From Symsagittifera roscoffensis (lineage: Eukaryota; Xenacoelomorpha; Acoela; Convolutidae), in contig NC_087066.1 of assembly GCF_963678635.1 (NCBI RefSeq), positions 2,661,633-2,725,632 of the forward strand: a DNA stretch of 64,000 nt, written 5' to 3'. Position numbers and translations under genes: made by a program. The notes under the pieces were generated by a model. That model was not told the DNA's origin. It saw only the letters and a program-made list of their open reading frames with translations, and made no database searches. This document shows positions 1 to 12,202 of this stretch, piece by piece (positions within the stretch are counted from its first letter, which is position 1; the number at the start of each line of letters is the position of its first letter).

Positions 1-2
1 AG

Positions 3-616
3 GCTACCTCTTGTATAAAGGGAGTAGAAGATCTCATCGCTTGGCGTGGAACCCCCTCGATAGTTTGGTCTGACAAAGGAACCAAATTTGTATGCGCAGA
101 AAAAGAGCTTCTTCAGTGCACTCGAGGGTGGAATGAGCTCGCACTCACCCTTCTTGTACTTACACAGCACTCAATCCGCACCACACCGCGTGAAGTGACT
201 CGTGTGAAGGGCCGGTACGTAGTTGCAAGAGAATGTTCTACTTGATCATCACACCTCGGAAAAAAATGAAGATACTCTTCGTGATACAACATTCTGCCTC
301 GTGGAACAGTCATTTAATGCGCGTCCTCTTACAATTGTTAGCTTTCACCCAAATAACATTTGGCATTACACCTAACGATTTTTTATTGGGTCAGCATTCC
401 GTGAGTTTTCCTTCAGTCGCAATTAGCGATCACTTCAACCACACAAATCTCCTCGCACAATCAAATGCCAACGCCATCTGGACTCGATAATTACAAGAGT
501 GCGTGCCATCTATGAACAAACTCCAATTGGCACTCATCTGCCAAACATGAACTCAAGGCCTATAATCCTGTAAATAAATCAGACTGCATTGAAATATACG
601 TTAAGCGATTTCTACG
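3..616 (+). pseudogene. BEL/Pao-type integrase remnant
   Basis: Translation from position 3 gives a DDE integrase piece containing TPSIVWSDKGTKFVCAEKEL, the segment around the second catalytic Asp that is typical of BEL/Pao integrases (SD-G-NF-GA pattern, here with N changed to K and G to C). It breaks at a stop near 238. The distal integrase part follows in other frames: 233-490 carries TPNDFLLGQHSVSFPS, the BEL/Pao 'TPN-FLLG' block downstream of the catalytic Glu, and more fragments run to about 616. At least two frame changes and several stops make it non-functional. The N-terminal part, if present, lies left of the window. Family assignment rests on motifs only; I am fairly sure it is an LTR-element integrase and less sure of the clade. 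Confidence 0.7.
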
Positions 617-1864
617 AACCCGACAGGCCCCTGCCGATCAGAAGTAGAGAAAAAAGTTGTCAACCAATGAAATGAACCGAGTATATAACTTGAAAAATTT
701 GCTCAACACGAATAATTGAGTGGAAAAACTACAGCAATTTTTGGAAAGACTACAGCAGTCATTTATTTTCAGTGAGAAATTCTTAAGAAGTTGGTCAAGT
801 TTTCTTCTTTTAATTAAGTTTGTAAAAACTTTTTCGCATTTTGTTTTCGAATTTTTAGATTTGAAAAAATAGGGTCGGAGATGATTTTTGCAACTTAGGT
901 CTAGAAAATTTGTATCGTAGGTCTACGGTTTTGTCGGCTCGCCACTTAAGACATCATATTAAAAGATTTTGCATAAAAGGAAAATTTTGGTATACTACAT
1001 TAATGCAAACTGTATAAGGTTAATTAAGACTTTTTGCCATAACATAAAGTATAAGGTTACTTAATTAACCAATGCAAACATTTTGAGCTAACGATTCTGT
1101 TTTAGTTGAAAAAAAAGGTAAAACTCAAAATCACGATTAGTTGTTAGCTCAAAAATTCACTCTGCCCATATTTTGCATCATTTTGGCTGCCTGCTTGTTT
1201 CGGTCCAGTTCGCACTCAATGTTTCTGTCGTCTGTACGCTTTCGTCTACTTGCACTGTCCTTGAAATATTTGGTTCATAAGACTGGTCTAACAAACAATT
1301 TGGGCTTCTTAACTCGTCGTCCTATTGATTGATTGGGTACTATATAGGACGTTTAACTCAATAACAACGTGAAAAAGTACTTTCAACTTGAAAAGTTCAA
1401 AACACTGTGAAGGCTGTTGTCTACTCACCTTCTATTTATAACTATTCTTGGGATCAACCATTCTCAGTTAACTGAAGCACTTATATCGCTACCTTCAAAA
1501 ATTTTCCCCAAATACATAATAATTCACTGCATCTCCATTTGATATGCTTTATATCTCCCTTTTCCCGTTCTAGACTTCTCATATTTAAGAACTAAAAGCA
1601 TGCTTCACTTTTTAAATTAAGCTACCGTTACACAAATTTCAGTCAAATTTAAGTTTATATTTTTCAACAAACGGATGTGCGTCCCAATCATACAACTGAA
1701 TCGGACAGAAGCATCGCACCAATTTTTAAAAATCAAACTTAACAACATCTTCCAGCAGAAGCATAATATGAATATCACTTTAGAAACATCAAACTATATC
1801 TTCTAGCAGGAGCATCATGAGAATCATGGGCGGATTTAGGGGTTGGGGCGACGACCTCCTGACC
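617..1864. other. AT-rich stretch without a recognisable gene
   Basis: No convincing coding sequence on either strand. There is a short imperfect repeat at about 1735-1830 (two versions of an 'atct-ccagcagaagcat-atgaat' phrase). About 1828-1858 contains 'gggcggatttaggggttgggg', which resembles the end sequence seen in many hAT-like DNA transposons, but no partner end is visible. Confidence 0.5.
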
Positions 1865-2363
1865 AACCTAATAGTCCCTCTCCTGATATTATTTTCGGCC
1901 GACCATAAAACTAAATTTTCCAACGCCGCATTTAGCTCCAAAGTATACTAATTTTAAGAGATAGCGCGCTCCGAAAAATGCGTTTTATAGTCAAAACTTT
2001 CCTAGAACTACCCCAAAAACGGCATTTTTGACCTTTTTTGAAAAACTGCCATAACCTTTTACAAAAAAGTTTGAAACTACAAGCTCCGATAACAAATCAA
2101 GATAAAAAACAAGGACAAAACCGATCGGAGTAAGATTGGAGTAAATTAAACCCAGATGCGAAGCGTAGCTTTTCACCACTTGCTATGTAACATTATAAAA
2201 AAAAACATAACCAATTGAAAAAAAAACTAAAAAGCTATGAAAGGTCTACCAAAATTTTCTCGATATGTCTCAAAAGAACTTGATTTAAAGCAAAAATGTC
2301 AGATATTTAACTAATATATCAGCAACGGATAAAAACTAACGACTAGGAAACAAACCCGACAAT

Positions 2364-2975
2364 CCTAACCAATCAAACTCCATCAAACTAACAACCCATT
2401 TATTTGTAAGTGTTGAAACTACTTGTAGCTTCAACACCAGAACAAATTGAATTAAGTTTAGAACACAGTTGTTCTCATTCTGGAACTAACTAGCGTAAAC
2501 CGGTGTACACTAGATCTATTGAGACTAGGAGATATAAAAGTAAGATTAGGGTTGGTATTAGACTAAGAAGTTGCACGAATCTATCCGACCCAAAACAAGA
2601 TAGCGTGACGAGCAGACGGTGTACCTTATCTGAAATTACTCTATGAGTATAACCAAATAGATATAACTCACCTGATGCGACCAAAAGTCTCGAACAGACC
2701 TAAGCTAACCTAGAATTGGACAATTGAACAGACCTAAACTAACATAGATTCACTACCCAACCGTTATCATAGACCCAGAGTTAACAGACGTTTTCAAATA
2801 GCTACCATTTAAATTAGAACAAACAGTGAAGAACTTTGATTACTCATCCTTCACTTGATCCCCCTCCTCTTGGATGACCCAGGCTAAAACACTTAAGCTT
2901 AGTAAGTCATGAAATAGTATCTAACGAACTACTTGCGTTCTAATTATACCTGAGCCATGTGAATCGATTTACTAT
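2364..2975 (+). repeat. LTR fragment (copy A) of the G family
   Basis: Shares with the long LTR segments at 58925 and 60724 the block 'ctaaccaatcaaactccatc', a 26-base palindrome at 2411-2436 (TGTTGAAACTAC-TT-GTAGCTTCAACA), the block 'gtgtacactagatctattgagactag', 'aagttgcacgaatctatcc', and the tail 'cttgcgttctaattatacctga'. The first 110 bases of the long LTR (from TGGAACC) are absent here, and the roughly 750-base middle segment with a 77-codon frame is missing. LTR limits are approximate. I could not assign a primer-binding site. Confidence 0.65.
2533..2540 (+). promoter_or_regulatory. TATA-box-like TATAAAAG in LTR copy A
   Basis: TATAAAAG lies about 100 bases after the LTR palindrome and about 40 bases before the conserved 'gcacgaatctatcc' block, a plausible place for an LTR promoter. 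It is kept at 49680-49687 but mutated in the copies at about 5195 (tattaaaa), 56670 (aataaaag) and 59200. Position and sequence only. Confidence 0.4.
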
Positions 2976-3207
2976 TCTCCAACCCTTGATCACAAATCAC
3001 AATACCTAAGTAAAGTTGGGTAAGTCTATCTTAACTTAGAGTTCTTCACGAGAAAGTAAAAATCAATCTAACGAATTGATATACGCTTTTCTCTCCAACC
3101 CGACAAATACGACCCAAGTTACGCTACCCACAAAAAATTGTAAGAACTAACAGTTTAAGATATTAGACATCACTAATCCAAATTTAGCATCCATCATCCT
3201 AAATTAT

Positions 3208-3654
3208 ATGTCAGGAGACAATTTAGGAAACAAACAAAATTTTATGATACACAACTGTTTAATTAACAACGAAAGATACGACCTTGTAATCACACCACAC
3301 AGACAATCAATAGGATACATCAGAACAAAAACACAAACACTAAGAAAGAAAATTATAGACAAATAAAAACAACTTATTAGGAAAAAAATTTCAAAACGAA
3401 GAAACGCAGTCTCAGAATCAGAAGCAACCGCAATTTAAGAACTTCACAATTTAAAAGACTCAATAAAAAAAACCATCAAATTGACGATCAAATATATTTC
3501 ACTGACTCAGAAATCCAGCATCAATAAAGGGAAACGAAAATTAACTAATTGTTACACAAACAAACCAATACGGTTGTACAGTTGGAATCAACCAATAAGA
3601 CACATTAAAAATTATACCCTAACAGTCATACAACACAAAAAAGATGCGAAATGA
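3208..3654 (+). pseudogene. ORF A, left tandem copy (broken)
   Basis: Starts MSGDNLGNKQNFMIHNC and corresponds to the intact 154-codon frame at 62388. It is broken by an early TAA near 3363, a further stop near 3438 and a frame change, but the distal part (RLYSWNQPIRHIKNYTL) is still readable and ends in TGA at 3652-3654. This overlaps the ATG of ORF B at 3644, the same overlap arrangement as in the intact copy. Function unknown; see 62388. Confidence 0.7.
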
Positions 3655-4513
3655 GGATAACCTAAAAGATTCAGTACTTCCATTTTTATTACATCCAATA
3701 ACTGACGCTCGAGGACATGTACAGTTTCGCCAAAATCTAAACGCAGATTTATTCGAAAAAGGAGAAAGTCCGTGCGCAAGAGAATTTCCCGATGTAAAAA
3801 CCAAAGACATTTTCTTGACCCTTTTCTCAAAGGTAAATGTATTCTCACACCAAAATATGGAGTCTACACAATTGAAATAAAATCATCAAACGCATTTCAT
3901 GACAGATATCTCATTCAAACTGATGACGTAGATATTGAATTTTCAAAAGTTTTTACACAATACATCAAAAGCATACAACATCGAAACTCACAAAGAGCAA
4001 ACCCAATATTCACAACTGATGTATTCCCAGTTATCTATAGCGATATATCTATATTGAATTTGAAAGAACCTCAAAGCGATTCACCAACTCAAACATCTCG
4101 ACATGCAACTGTACGACAAGAAATACACATATTTTCAAAATTCTTGAATGCAATCCGAGAAGATCTAACAAGTAATGACATAACACAACATGTTAAACAC
4201 GGTTTACAAAAACCTTAGCATGGTTCATAATCGATTATTGTAGTCATAATAATGATCTTATTGCACAAGCAAGAAAACATTATAGACCACAAAACAAATA
4301 TGACGAAACCGTACTAGAAGAACAATCAGAGTAAGTTTGGACCCTGAATGGTCTCATGAATCGTTTAATAATATACCAACAGATTTATCAAGTCAAGCTA
4401 TTAGCACAATCTCTATTCACAAAGAATATGTTAGAATATACCCACTTACAATTGACGCAACATCTTTAAACTATAATTCATTCTTCCCTGAAAGAACAGG
4501 AAATAATAGTTTA
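3644..4513 (+). pseudogene. ORF B N-terminal part, left tandem copy (frameshifted)
   Basis: Reads MRNEDNLKDSVLPF, then needs a frame change near 3800 to continue as KYGVYTIEIKSSNAF, and another near 4215 into the segment with DPEWSHESFNN. It aligns along its length with the intact frame at 62830. The GIY-YIG-like pattern of that copy appears here as GVY...YLIQTDD. It ends at the tandem junction. Confidence 0.7.
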
Positions 4514-5025
4514 AACCTAATAGTCCCTCTCCTGATATTATTTTATGATATTTTTTTCGGCCGACCATAAAACTAAATTTTCCAACGCCGCATTTAGCTC
4601 CAAAGTATACTAATTTTAAGAGGTAGCGCGCTCCAAAAAATGCGTTTTTTACCAAAACTTTCCTAGAACTACCCCAAAAACGGCATTTTTGACCTTTTTT
4701 GAAAAACTGCCATAACCTTTTACAAAAAAGTTTGAAACTACAAGCTCCGATAACAAATCAAGATAAAAAACAAGGACAAAACCGATCGGAGTAAAATTGG
4801 AGTAAATTAAACCCAGATGCGAAGCGTAGCTTTTCACCACTTGCTATGTAACATTATAAAAAAAACATAACCAATTGAAAAAAAAAAACTAAAAAGCTAT
4901 GAAAGGTCTACCAAAATTTTCTCGATATGTCTCAAAAGAACTTGATTTAAAGCAAAAATGTCAGATATTTAACTAATATATCAGCAACGGATAAAAACTA
5001 ACGACTAGGAAACAAACCCGACAAT

Positions 5026-5650
5026 CCTAACCAATCAAACTCCATCAAACTAACAACCCATTTATTTGTAAGTGTTGAAACTACTTGTAGCTTCAACACC
5101 AGAACAAATTGAATTAAGTTTAGAACACAGTTGTTCTCATTCTGGAACTAACTAGCGTAAACCGGTGTACACTAGATCTATTGAGACTAGGAGATATTAA
5201 AAAAAAGATTAGGGTTGGTATTAGACTAAAAAGTTGCACGAATCTATCCGACCCAAAACAAGATAGCGTGACGAGCAGACAATGTACCTTATCTGAAATT
5301 ACTCTATGAGTATAACCAAAAGGATATAACTCACCTGATGCCACCAAAAGTCTCGAACAGACCTAAACTAACCTAGAATTGGACAATTGAACAGACCTAA
5401 ACTAACGTAGATTCACTACCCAACCGTTATCATAGACCCAGAGTTAACAGACGTTTTTCAAATAGCTACCATTTTAACTAGAACAAACAGTGCAGAACTT
5501 TGATTACTCATCCTTCACTTGATCCCCCTCCTCTTGCATGACCCAGGCTAAAACACTTAAGCTTAGTAAGTCATGAAATAGTATCTAACGAACTACTTGC
5601 GTTCTAATTATACCTGAGCCATGTGAATCGATTTACTATTGTCCAACCCT
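5026..5650 (+). repeat. LTR fragment (copy B), 5' side of element G1
   Basis: Near-identical to copy A, with the palindrome at 5073-5098. The TATA-like box is mutated to tattaaaa. It precedes ORF A at 5865 by about 200 bases of leader that ends with 'catcatcctaaattat' just before the ATG. Confidence 0.65.
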
Positions 5651-5864
5651 TGATCACAATACCTAAGTAAAGTTAGGTAAGTCTATCTTAACTTAGAGTT
5701 CTTCACGAGAAAGTAAAAATCAATCTCACGAATTGATATACGCTTTTCTCTCCAACCCGACAAATACGACCCAAGTTATGCTACCCACAAAAAATTGTAA
5801 GAACTAACAGTTTGAGATATTAGACATCACTAATCCAAATTTAGCATCCATCATCCTAAATTAT

Positions 5865-6309
5865 ATGTCAGGAGACAATTTAGGAAACAAACAAAATTTT
5901 ATGATACACAACTGTTTAATTAACAACGAAAGATACGACCTTGTAATCACACCACACAGACAATCAATAGGATACATCAGAACAAAAACACAAACACTAA
6001 GAAAGAAAATTATAGACAAACAAAAACAACTTATTAGAAAAAACTTCAAAACGAAGAAACGCAGTCTCAGAATCAGAAGCAACCGCAATTTAAGAACTTC
6101 ACAATTTAAAAGACTCAATTAAAAAAACCATCAAATTGAGGATCAAATATATTTCACTGACTCAGAAATCCAGCATCAATAAAGGGAAACGAAAATTAAA
6201 CAATTGTTACACAAACAAACCAATACGGTTGTACAGTTGGAATCAACCAATAAGACACATTAAAAATTATACCCTAACAGTCATACAACACAAAAAAGAT
6301 GCGAAATGA
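5865..6309 (+). pseudogene. ORF A of element G1 (broken)
   Basis: Opens with MSGDNLGNKQNFMIHNC and stays open for 85 codons (stop near 6120), losing the distal part through frame changes. The segment is rich in Lys and Arg (NFKTKKRSLRIRSNRN). The distal piece RHIKNYTLTVI remains readable in another frame up to TGA at 6307-6309, overlapping ORF B's ATG at 6299 by about ten bases. Confidence 0.7.
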
Positions 6310-7440
6310 GGATAACCTAGAAGATTCAGTACTTCCATTTTTATTACATCCAACAACTGACGCTCGAGGACATGTACAGTTTTGCCAAAATCTAATCGCA
6401 GATTTATTCGAAAAAGGAGAAAGTCCGTGCGCAAGAGAATTTCCCGATGTAAAAATCAAAAGACAATTTCTTGACCCTTTTCTCAAAGGTAAATGTATTC
6501 TCACACCAAAATATGGAGTCTACACAAATGAAATAAAATCATCAAACGCATTTCATGACAGATTTCTCATTCAAACTGATGACGTAGATACTGAATTTTC
6601 AAAAGTTTTTACACAATACATCAAAAGCATACAACATCGAAACTCACAAAGAGCAAACCCAATATTCACAACTGATGTATTCCCACTTATCTATAGCGAT
6701 ATATCTATTTTGAATTTGAAAGAACCTCAAAGCGATTCACCAACTCAAACATCTCGACATGCAACTGTACGACAAGAAATACACATATTTTCAAAATTCT
6801 TGAATGCAATCCGAGAAGATCTAACAAGTAATGACATAACACAACATGTTAAACACGATTTACAAAAACCTTAGCATGGTTCATAATCGATTATTGTAGT
6901 CATAATAATGATCTTATTGCACAAGCAAGAAAACATTATAGACCACAAAATACATATGACGAAACCGTACTAGCAGAACAATCAGAGTAAGTTTGGACCC
7001 TGAATGGTCTCATGAATCGTTTAATAATATACCAACAAATTTATCAAGTCAAGCAATTAGCACAATCTCTATTCACAAAGAATATGTTAGAGTATACCCA
7101 CTTACAATTGACGCAATATCTTTAAACTATAATTCATTCTTCCCTGAAAGAACAGGAAATAATAGTTGAAACTCTACTTTTATAAATCAAGACAACTGAA
7201 ATGGAACAAGAAACCTTACACAACAAGATATACAAACTCCATCACATTTTGTAAGCGAAGAAAAAGTTAAAACAATAACAAGGACAGAAGCACAACGAAG
7301 CGTTTTACTTATTCAACCCAATTTTACAACTCCAAAACTAAAAAATCCAACGTCACACCAAACAATTGCACAATCCACAGTAAAACTCTCTGTCGCACAA
7401 AAAAAACAGAAATGGATTACCCAAAGTTTCGACCAGTAAC
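6299..7440 (+). pseudogene. ORF B of element G1
   Basis: The first 191 codons are open (MRNEDNLEDSVLPF to HDLQKP, stop at 6872-6874), then the frame changes and continues through DPEWSHESFNN and SLNYNSFFPERTGNNS to about 7440 with several stops. It aligns with the intact 390-codon frame at 62830. No classical gag motif lies in this part. It precedes the capsid-coding region and could be the Gag N-terminus or a separate protein. GVYTIEI...YLIQTDD is the counterpart of the GIY-YIG-like pattern. Confidence 0.65.
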
Positions 7441-7689
7441 AAAACCATCATACAAACATTAAACATCACATAGAAATATTTTTGCAGAACATAATTACAA
7501 CTATGTAAAATCAACAAAACTTTCTAATATGAATACTCAAACTTACTCATATTCAAAAAGTCAAAATATACCACAAGCGACTTCAAATTCAGTAAATTTT
7601 ATTGATCAGCCACAATGCTCGCAAGAATAAAGTAAAAATTACCCATTTTTTAACAAACTAAAATTAATACAAAAAGATACCATACCAGA

Positions 7690-9638
7690 AATCAACCTCC
7701 TTATTATAAAACAAATTTTTTTTCCATCGGATGTTGAAGAATACTATAATCAAAATCATCAACAATTTTATTCAAGCCGAAGACCTCGTTCTTACAGTAT
7801 TGACAAACCAGATATTTTCGAACCATACACACGAAATGAACGAACATGACAACCAAGAAATAATCCAACATCTTACAACGATAGTGTTTTTCAACCTTAA
7901 AACCCAGTTAATACACAATTTTACCAACCAAATCAAATGCATAACGAAATTCCATTGCCAAATAATTTACAACAACATGAAATAACAAAAAGTTACCTCA
8001 CAAACTTTTCTCAAATGCCACATGCCGCATAATTACTGCAAAGGACTAAAAGTCTATACCTAATGGGTGGATCATCAATATCATCAAATAAGCCACTAAC
8101 CGTATTTACAGGCAGAGATCCTGAATACTCTGTAGATGATTACTTAAATGCAGTCACAACAAATTTAATTTTCAATGTAGGACCTGAACTTGTAAACACA
8201 CCACTTCATCAAAATTGGATACATAGACGCAGAGCTTTAATCCAAACCAGACTTGACGCGCAGCCCAAAAATGGTTTTCAGTTTTACCTATAGAAATAAA
8301 ATCACATTGGAAAAGATTTACACAAGTACTCTAAAAAATATTTGATTCTGAAAGAAACAAACAACATCAAAGAGTTTTATGCAAGGAAACTCGTAGACTA
8401 CCAAATGAAACAATTCAACAAATTGCATTCAGAAATGAAACAGTAGTCCAAAAAGCATAAAATACAAAAAATGACCGAAACCTTAATGATTACTCGAAAA
8501 ATAGCAAAAACAAAGAGAGCGTCACATCATTCCTCAATCCGAGAACCAGATTTAGACTTTATGAAATGAGTAAAAAAAATAGAAAAAGCAGAGATCACTA
8601 TGAAATTAGAAGAAACGGTAAAATTAAAGTTACAACTTGTCAACAACATCCAAACCACTACTTCACAAATAAACAAAATTAGAGGCTCTGATATAAAGTT
8701 ATTTGAAAAAATAACCACTGAAATACTGAACATCTACGAGAAAAACCCAAATTTTAAAGGCAAACAATCATTCAAAAAATGATTTAATTATTGCCGACGA
8801 TACCGACTGCAGACAAAACAACAAGTTGACCAAAATAAGCCACAAAAATATAGAGAAGTAAATAAATCATTTCATCGGTACATGAAAAAAGATCAAAATT
8901 TACCCAACAAAATTATTGATAGTGATAATAGTTCAGGAAAACCACTTCCAAACTTTTCAAATTACTCTAGACAACAATCAATTTATTATACAAATTATCG
9001 AGGAAGATCACCAAATCAAACAAAGTCTCGAAATTTCTCAAAAAACAGATATAGTCGATCAAATAGTCGTAATAATTATTATCGAAATAACTATTCAAGA
9101 TCAAATTCAAACCAACCTGAATTTTCGTTTGATGCCAGTTCCCATTCAAATACTAGAAATAGAAATTATTCAAACAGTCGATCTAGAAACTCTCCATACA
9201 ATAGAAACAGAAATTATTCCCATGATAGGAATAGAAACTGTTCAAATGATCGAAATCCTAGATATCAAAATAACAGATCACTCGATTACGCAGACCACAG
9301 ACAGTGAAAGTGATACAGAAAGTACAATTTCGATTAACATGATACATGTTGAAAACGACTACGAACCAATTATATATGAACAACCAATATATTCATATAT
9401 CTTTCAAAATCATAATCAATTTCTTCCAAACTATTATACAAGACCTATAAATAGTAACAAAACAATAGAAAAAACACTGGAAGAAATAGCAGAAGAAAAA
9501 CGCACAGAATGCTCAAGCACAAACAATATTTATCAAATTAAATCTAAAAAATCGCAGTTACCAGAAAAAAATCTGGACAATCGCACTTCTTGTAGAAAGC
9601 CCAAAAAGCAAACAATTTCAAACACCAGACCTTGAAAT
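7690..9638 (+). pseudogene. gag: gag capsid/nucleocapsid region of G1
   Basis: About 8066-8330 encodes the front of a Ty3/Gypsy-type capsid (FTGRDPEYSVDDYLNAV), followed by the ERNKQHQRV and RLPNETIQQIA segments. In the G3 copy the intact GAAQKWFSV phrase is the signature of the retrotransposon Gag domain. 8600-8782 encodes a Lys/Glu-rich segment. The CCHC knuckle seen in G2 and G3 is lost here by a short deletion near 8800. 8882-9307 encodes an Arg/Ser/Asn-rich basic tail likely to bind RNA. 9310-9638 encodes an acidic, Tyr-rich linker that ends at TGA 9636-9638. About 290 bases between tail and linker are missing compared with G3. There are many in-frame stops, so it is a pseudogene. Confidence 0.8.
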
Positions 9639-9699
9639 AGACACCCTACTTTAAACCAAGATTTCAAATATCAAAAAACAGGTAAGAACAACAAAAATT

Positions 9700-11040
9700 C
9701 TTAACAACGTTTAATTTTCAACACACTCAGATAACACAAAAAAAATTGAACAATTAGCTGACCTATTACTAAAATACCCGAAACTTTACGCAACATCTAA
9801 ATTTGATATTGTAAAAGTAAATTCACCAATAAATTTACCTCTACAACTTCATGCAGTTTTCAAAAAACAACGTGCAAGTAATGTCCCAATTCACTTTTAA
9901 GACAAAGTTAATCGATTACTTGAAATACTAGAACAAAACTAAACAATTTTTACAGTAAACAAAGAAGAACAGCCAAAAGATAACACGTTTATAAACCTCG
10001 TTATCATTTTAGCAGAAGGAGAATCATTAAAAATAGTTCTAGATGCAAGATACCTCAATTCACTTATTGATGAATCTAAATATAACTGGCCTATTGAACG
10101 AATTCAAGTAATTCTTACAAAAATAAACGGTAAATCTTTCACAACAGCAGATATGAATCAAATGCCGTTAGACGTTTAATCCAAACGATTAACACAATTC
10201 GTTATTGCAAATTAACAATACGAATTCAACAGATTATTCTATGGAATTTCAAAAGGACCAGCATCATTCTCAGCATTCTTGGGTAAAATTTTCAGACCAC
10301 TAATACTCGATAAAAATGCAATCACACATTTAGCATTTAGACGATGATTTTATGCAATCACAAACAAAAGACAAATTGTTCATTGTCTTAGAAAAATATC
10401 GTCAAATATTATTACACGAAAACATGAAAGCAGCCCCGGATAAATCAAATTTTTTTTCTATCACAAGTAAAATTCTTTAGACATATTAGAGAAGGAACAC
10501 TATGACTCCATTACATCTCGCGTAGATGCAATCTAAAAACTCTAAGCACCTTCAAATAAAAAAAAATTCAAGAAAGTCTTGGAATGTTAAACTACTTAAG
10601 TAAATACGTATATAAAATGCAGTTATACTAAGACCATTCTACAACATCCCTAGATAATAGAATAAGTTTGAATGGACAACAGAACATCAGAAACGCTCTG
10701 AAGAAATAAAAACTCTTCTCACTGAACAATTATCAAATACTATTCCAGATACCGACCGAACACTTTATGCCATGTGTGACGCCTCCAATTTTGACATCGG
10801 CGCAGCATTGTTACAATCTCACAATGGAACAAATAAAATGAACCTCATTTCAGCAAACTCTAGACTATTCACATAAGCTGAACTTAGACTCTCTATTCTT
10901 AAGAGAGAATGCACAGACATATTAAATACACTTACAGAATATGAATTTTTAGTACTCGGATCTAAACATCCAACAGTTTTATTTACAGTTTTATAAACCA
11001 ACAATCCTCCTTTTTACACAAAAATCCGTAGAGTTTATAG
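9700..11040 (+). pseudogene. pol: pol: reverse transcriptase and RNase H of G1 (decayed)
   Basis: The RT part is recognisable as LKIVLDARYLNSLIDES, NWPIERIQVIL, TTADMNQMPLD, QYEFNRLFYGISKGPASFSA and, in a shifted frame near 10342, LDDDFMQ, the remnant of the YLDD active site. These are Ty3/Gypsy blocks in the right order. RNase H starts about 10765 with AMCDASNFDIGAALLQS, carrying the first catalytic Asp. No aspartic-protease DTG/DSG motif is visible between the gag tail and RT, so the protease is deleted. At least ten stops or frame changes rule out activity. Confidence 0.85.
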
Positions 11041-11280
11041 ATTTCATTTATTTTAAGGAAGTTCCCAAACTTACATATAATTTGAACAGCAGGAAAAAAG
11101 CTCGCATCACCCGATACTCTCAGTAGAAATACACCACCTGCATTGTTAACGAGAAAAAGAACAAATGAATTACCACAAAGTTTTAATTTTTTCATTGCAG
11201 AAGGTGAAAGTTCACCAAAGTTAAAATGCTAATATTCAGTAAAAATTGGCATAGACCAATCACAAATTAAAAATCTACAA

Positions 11281-11949
11281 GATTTTCTACCATATTCAGA
11301 TTGTCAAAACAACCACTACGAATTAGACCTCTTAGGAAATTTTACAGTCAAACCGATACCATATTCTTCATGGATTCAAAACAACACACAGCAAAAACCA
11401 ATCCAACAAAAATTTTATAAAACAGATCTATTCCCTTTAATAGAAAAAGAAAACTTAACTGATAATATAAATTTATCAAGACCACCAAATAATGACTCAA
11501 AATATACAATAAATCATGTTTTTAACCTTCACGACCCACTAGATACAAATCCTCCATCAAAAATAAAAATTGAAACCCTTTTTCTCCCATTAACAGAAAA
11601 ATGAACACTCGAATTATTACAGAACCATCAAACTCTTGGCCCAGTCATTAGACAATTGAAATCTTGGCACAAAATTAAAACAAAGCCAATTAAAGCCTAT
11701 ATCACCATTCAAGGAATTAAAACCCTTCTTAGATTTTTCAGAAACATTTACAAAGCCTCTATCAACGAAAACACAGATATTCTAGAATACCAAACATCTG
11801 ATATCAAAGTACCCTGCCTACCTTTAAGTATGATGCTTATAGGTTTTCATACCTCTCACTCTTTACACACAAAAGGACACTCAGGAATAGAGAAAACATA
11901 TTCAACTTTTATACAAAAGTTTTATTTCACAAATGCACCAATTAATTGA
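11281..11949 (+). pseudogene. Integrase N-terminal region of G1 (core deleted)
   Basis: After a spacer, 11656-11949 is open and encodes the integrase zinc-binding region (FHTSHSLHTKGHSGIEKTYS). It stops where sequence jumps to the region downstream of integrase: 11950 onward matches G3 from about 26364, so roughly 970 bases with the catalytic DDE core are missing. G3 shows what was lost. Confidence 0.8.
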
Positions 11950-12202
11950 ACCTCTTTTCAATCTTTTCATATTTTTCAAATTTTGTGTAATCTTTATATC
12001 CAATATTCTAGAAATATTCATCCTCTCCCTGGAAACTGTTTCCAACTTTTTCATCATTTTTACTTCCTAGCCCAAACCTACGTAAATCTTTGACCACCTC
12101 CTCAGGTACGATACTAAAAGTACTTATATAAATGTTCCATTATCTATTCAGTAGAAGTTTTCCTTCTTTTTAAAATAATTCTCATTTTCGGCATCCCTCA
12201 GT
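11950..12202 (-). pseudogene. Antisense frame between integrase and third ORF (broken copy in G1)
   Basis: Counterpart of the minus-strand frame at 26242-26617. In G1 it is broken by indels soon after its start (MPKMR-like beginning near 12193). See the G3 entry for reasons to consider it coding. Confidence 0.25.

Larger units (their letters stand above)
1865..4513 (+). repeat. Direct tandem duplication, left unit (LTR fragment + ORF A + ORF B start)
   Basis: Starts at 'aacctaatagtccctctcctgatatt' and is repeated almost base for base from 4514. It contains about 500 bases of unclassified sequence, an LTR fragment, ORF A and the first part of ORF B, and ends inside ORF B exactly where the right unit begins. 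Arrangement and identity indicate a recent unequal exchange or template switch rather than two insertions. The left unit therefore carries a 5' end that leads into no gag or pol of its own. Confidence 0.9.
4514..7172 (+). repeat. Direct tandem duplication, right unit
   Basis: Second copy of the 2.65 kb segment beginning at 1865, with scattered substitutions and short indels (for example an extra 'atgatatttttt' near 4546). This copy continues into the rest of element G1, so it is the 5' end that belongs to that element. Confidence 0.9.

Noticed and set aside
113-313. Minus-strand frame opposite the integrase remnant
   Set aside because: Shadow of the plus-strand BEL/Pao integrase; no motif of its own.
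1828-1860. hAT-transposon-like end sequence (gggcggatttaggggttgggg)
   Set aside because: Only one end, no terminal inverted partner, target duplication or transposase; too short to annotate.
8916-9635. 239-codon Ile/Gln-rich frame, also seen at 18809 and 22060
   Set aside because: Shadow frame of the Arg/Ser/Asn-rich Gag tail. It is open because the codon pattern is repetitive, and its start covers well-supported zinc-knuckle-adjacent gag sequence in another frame.
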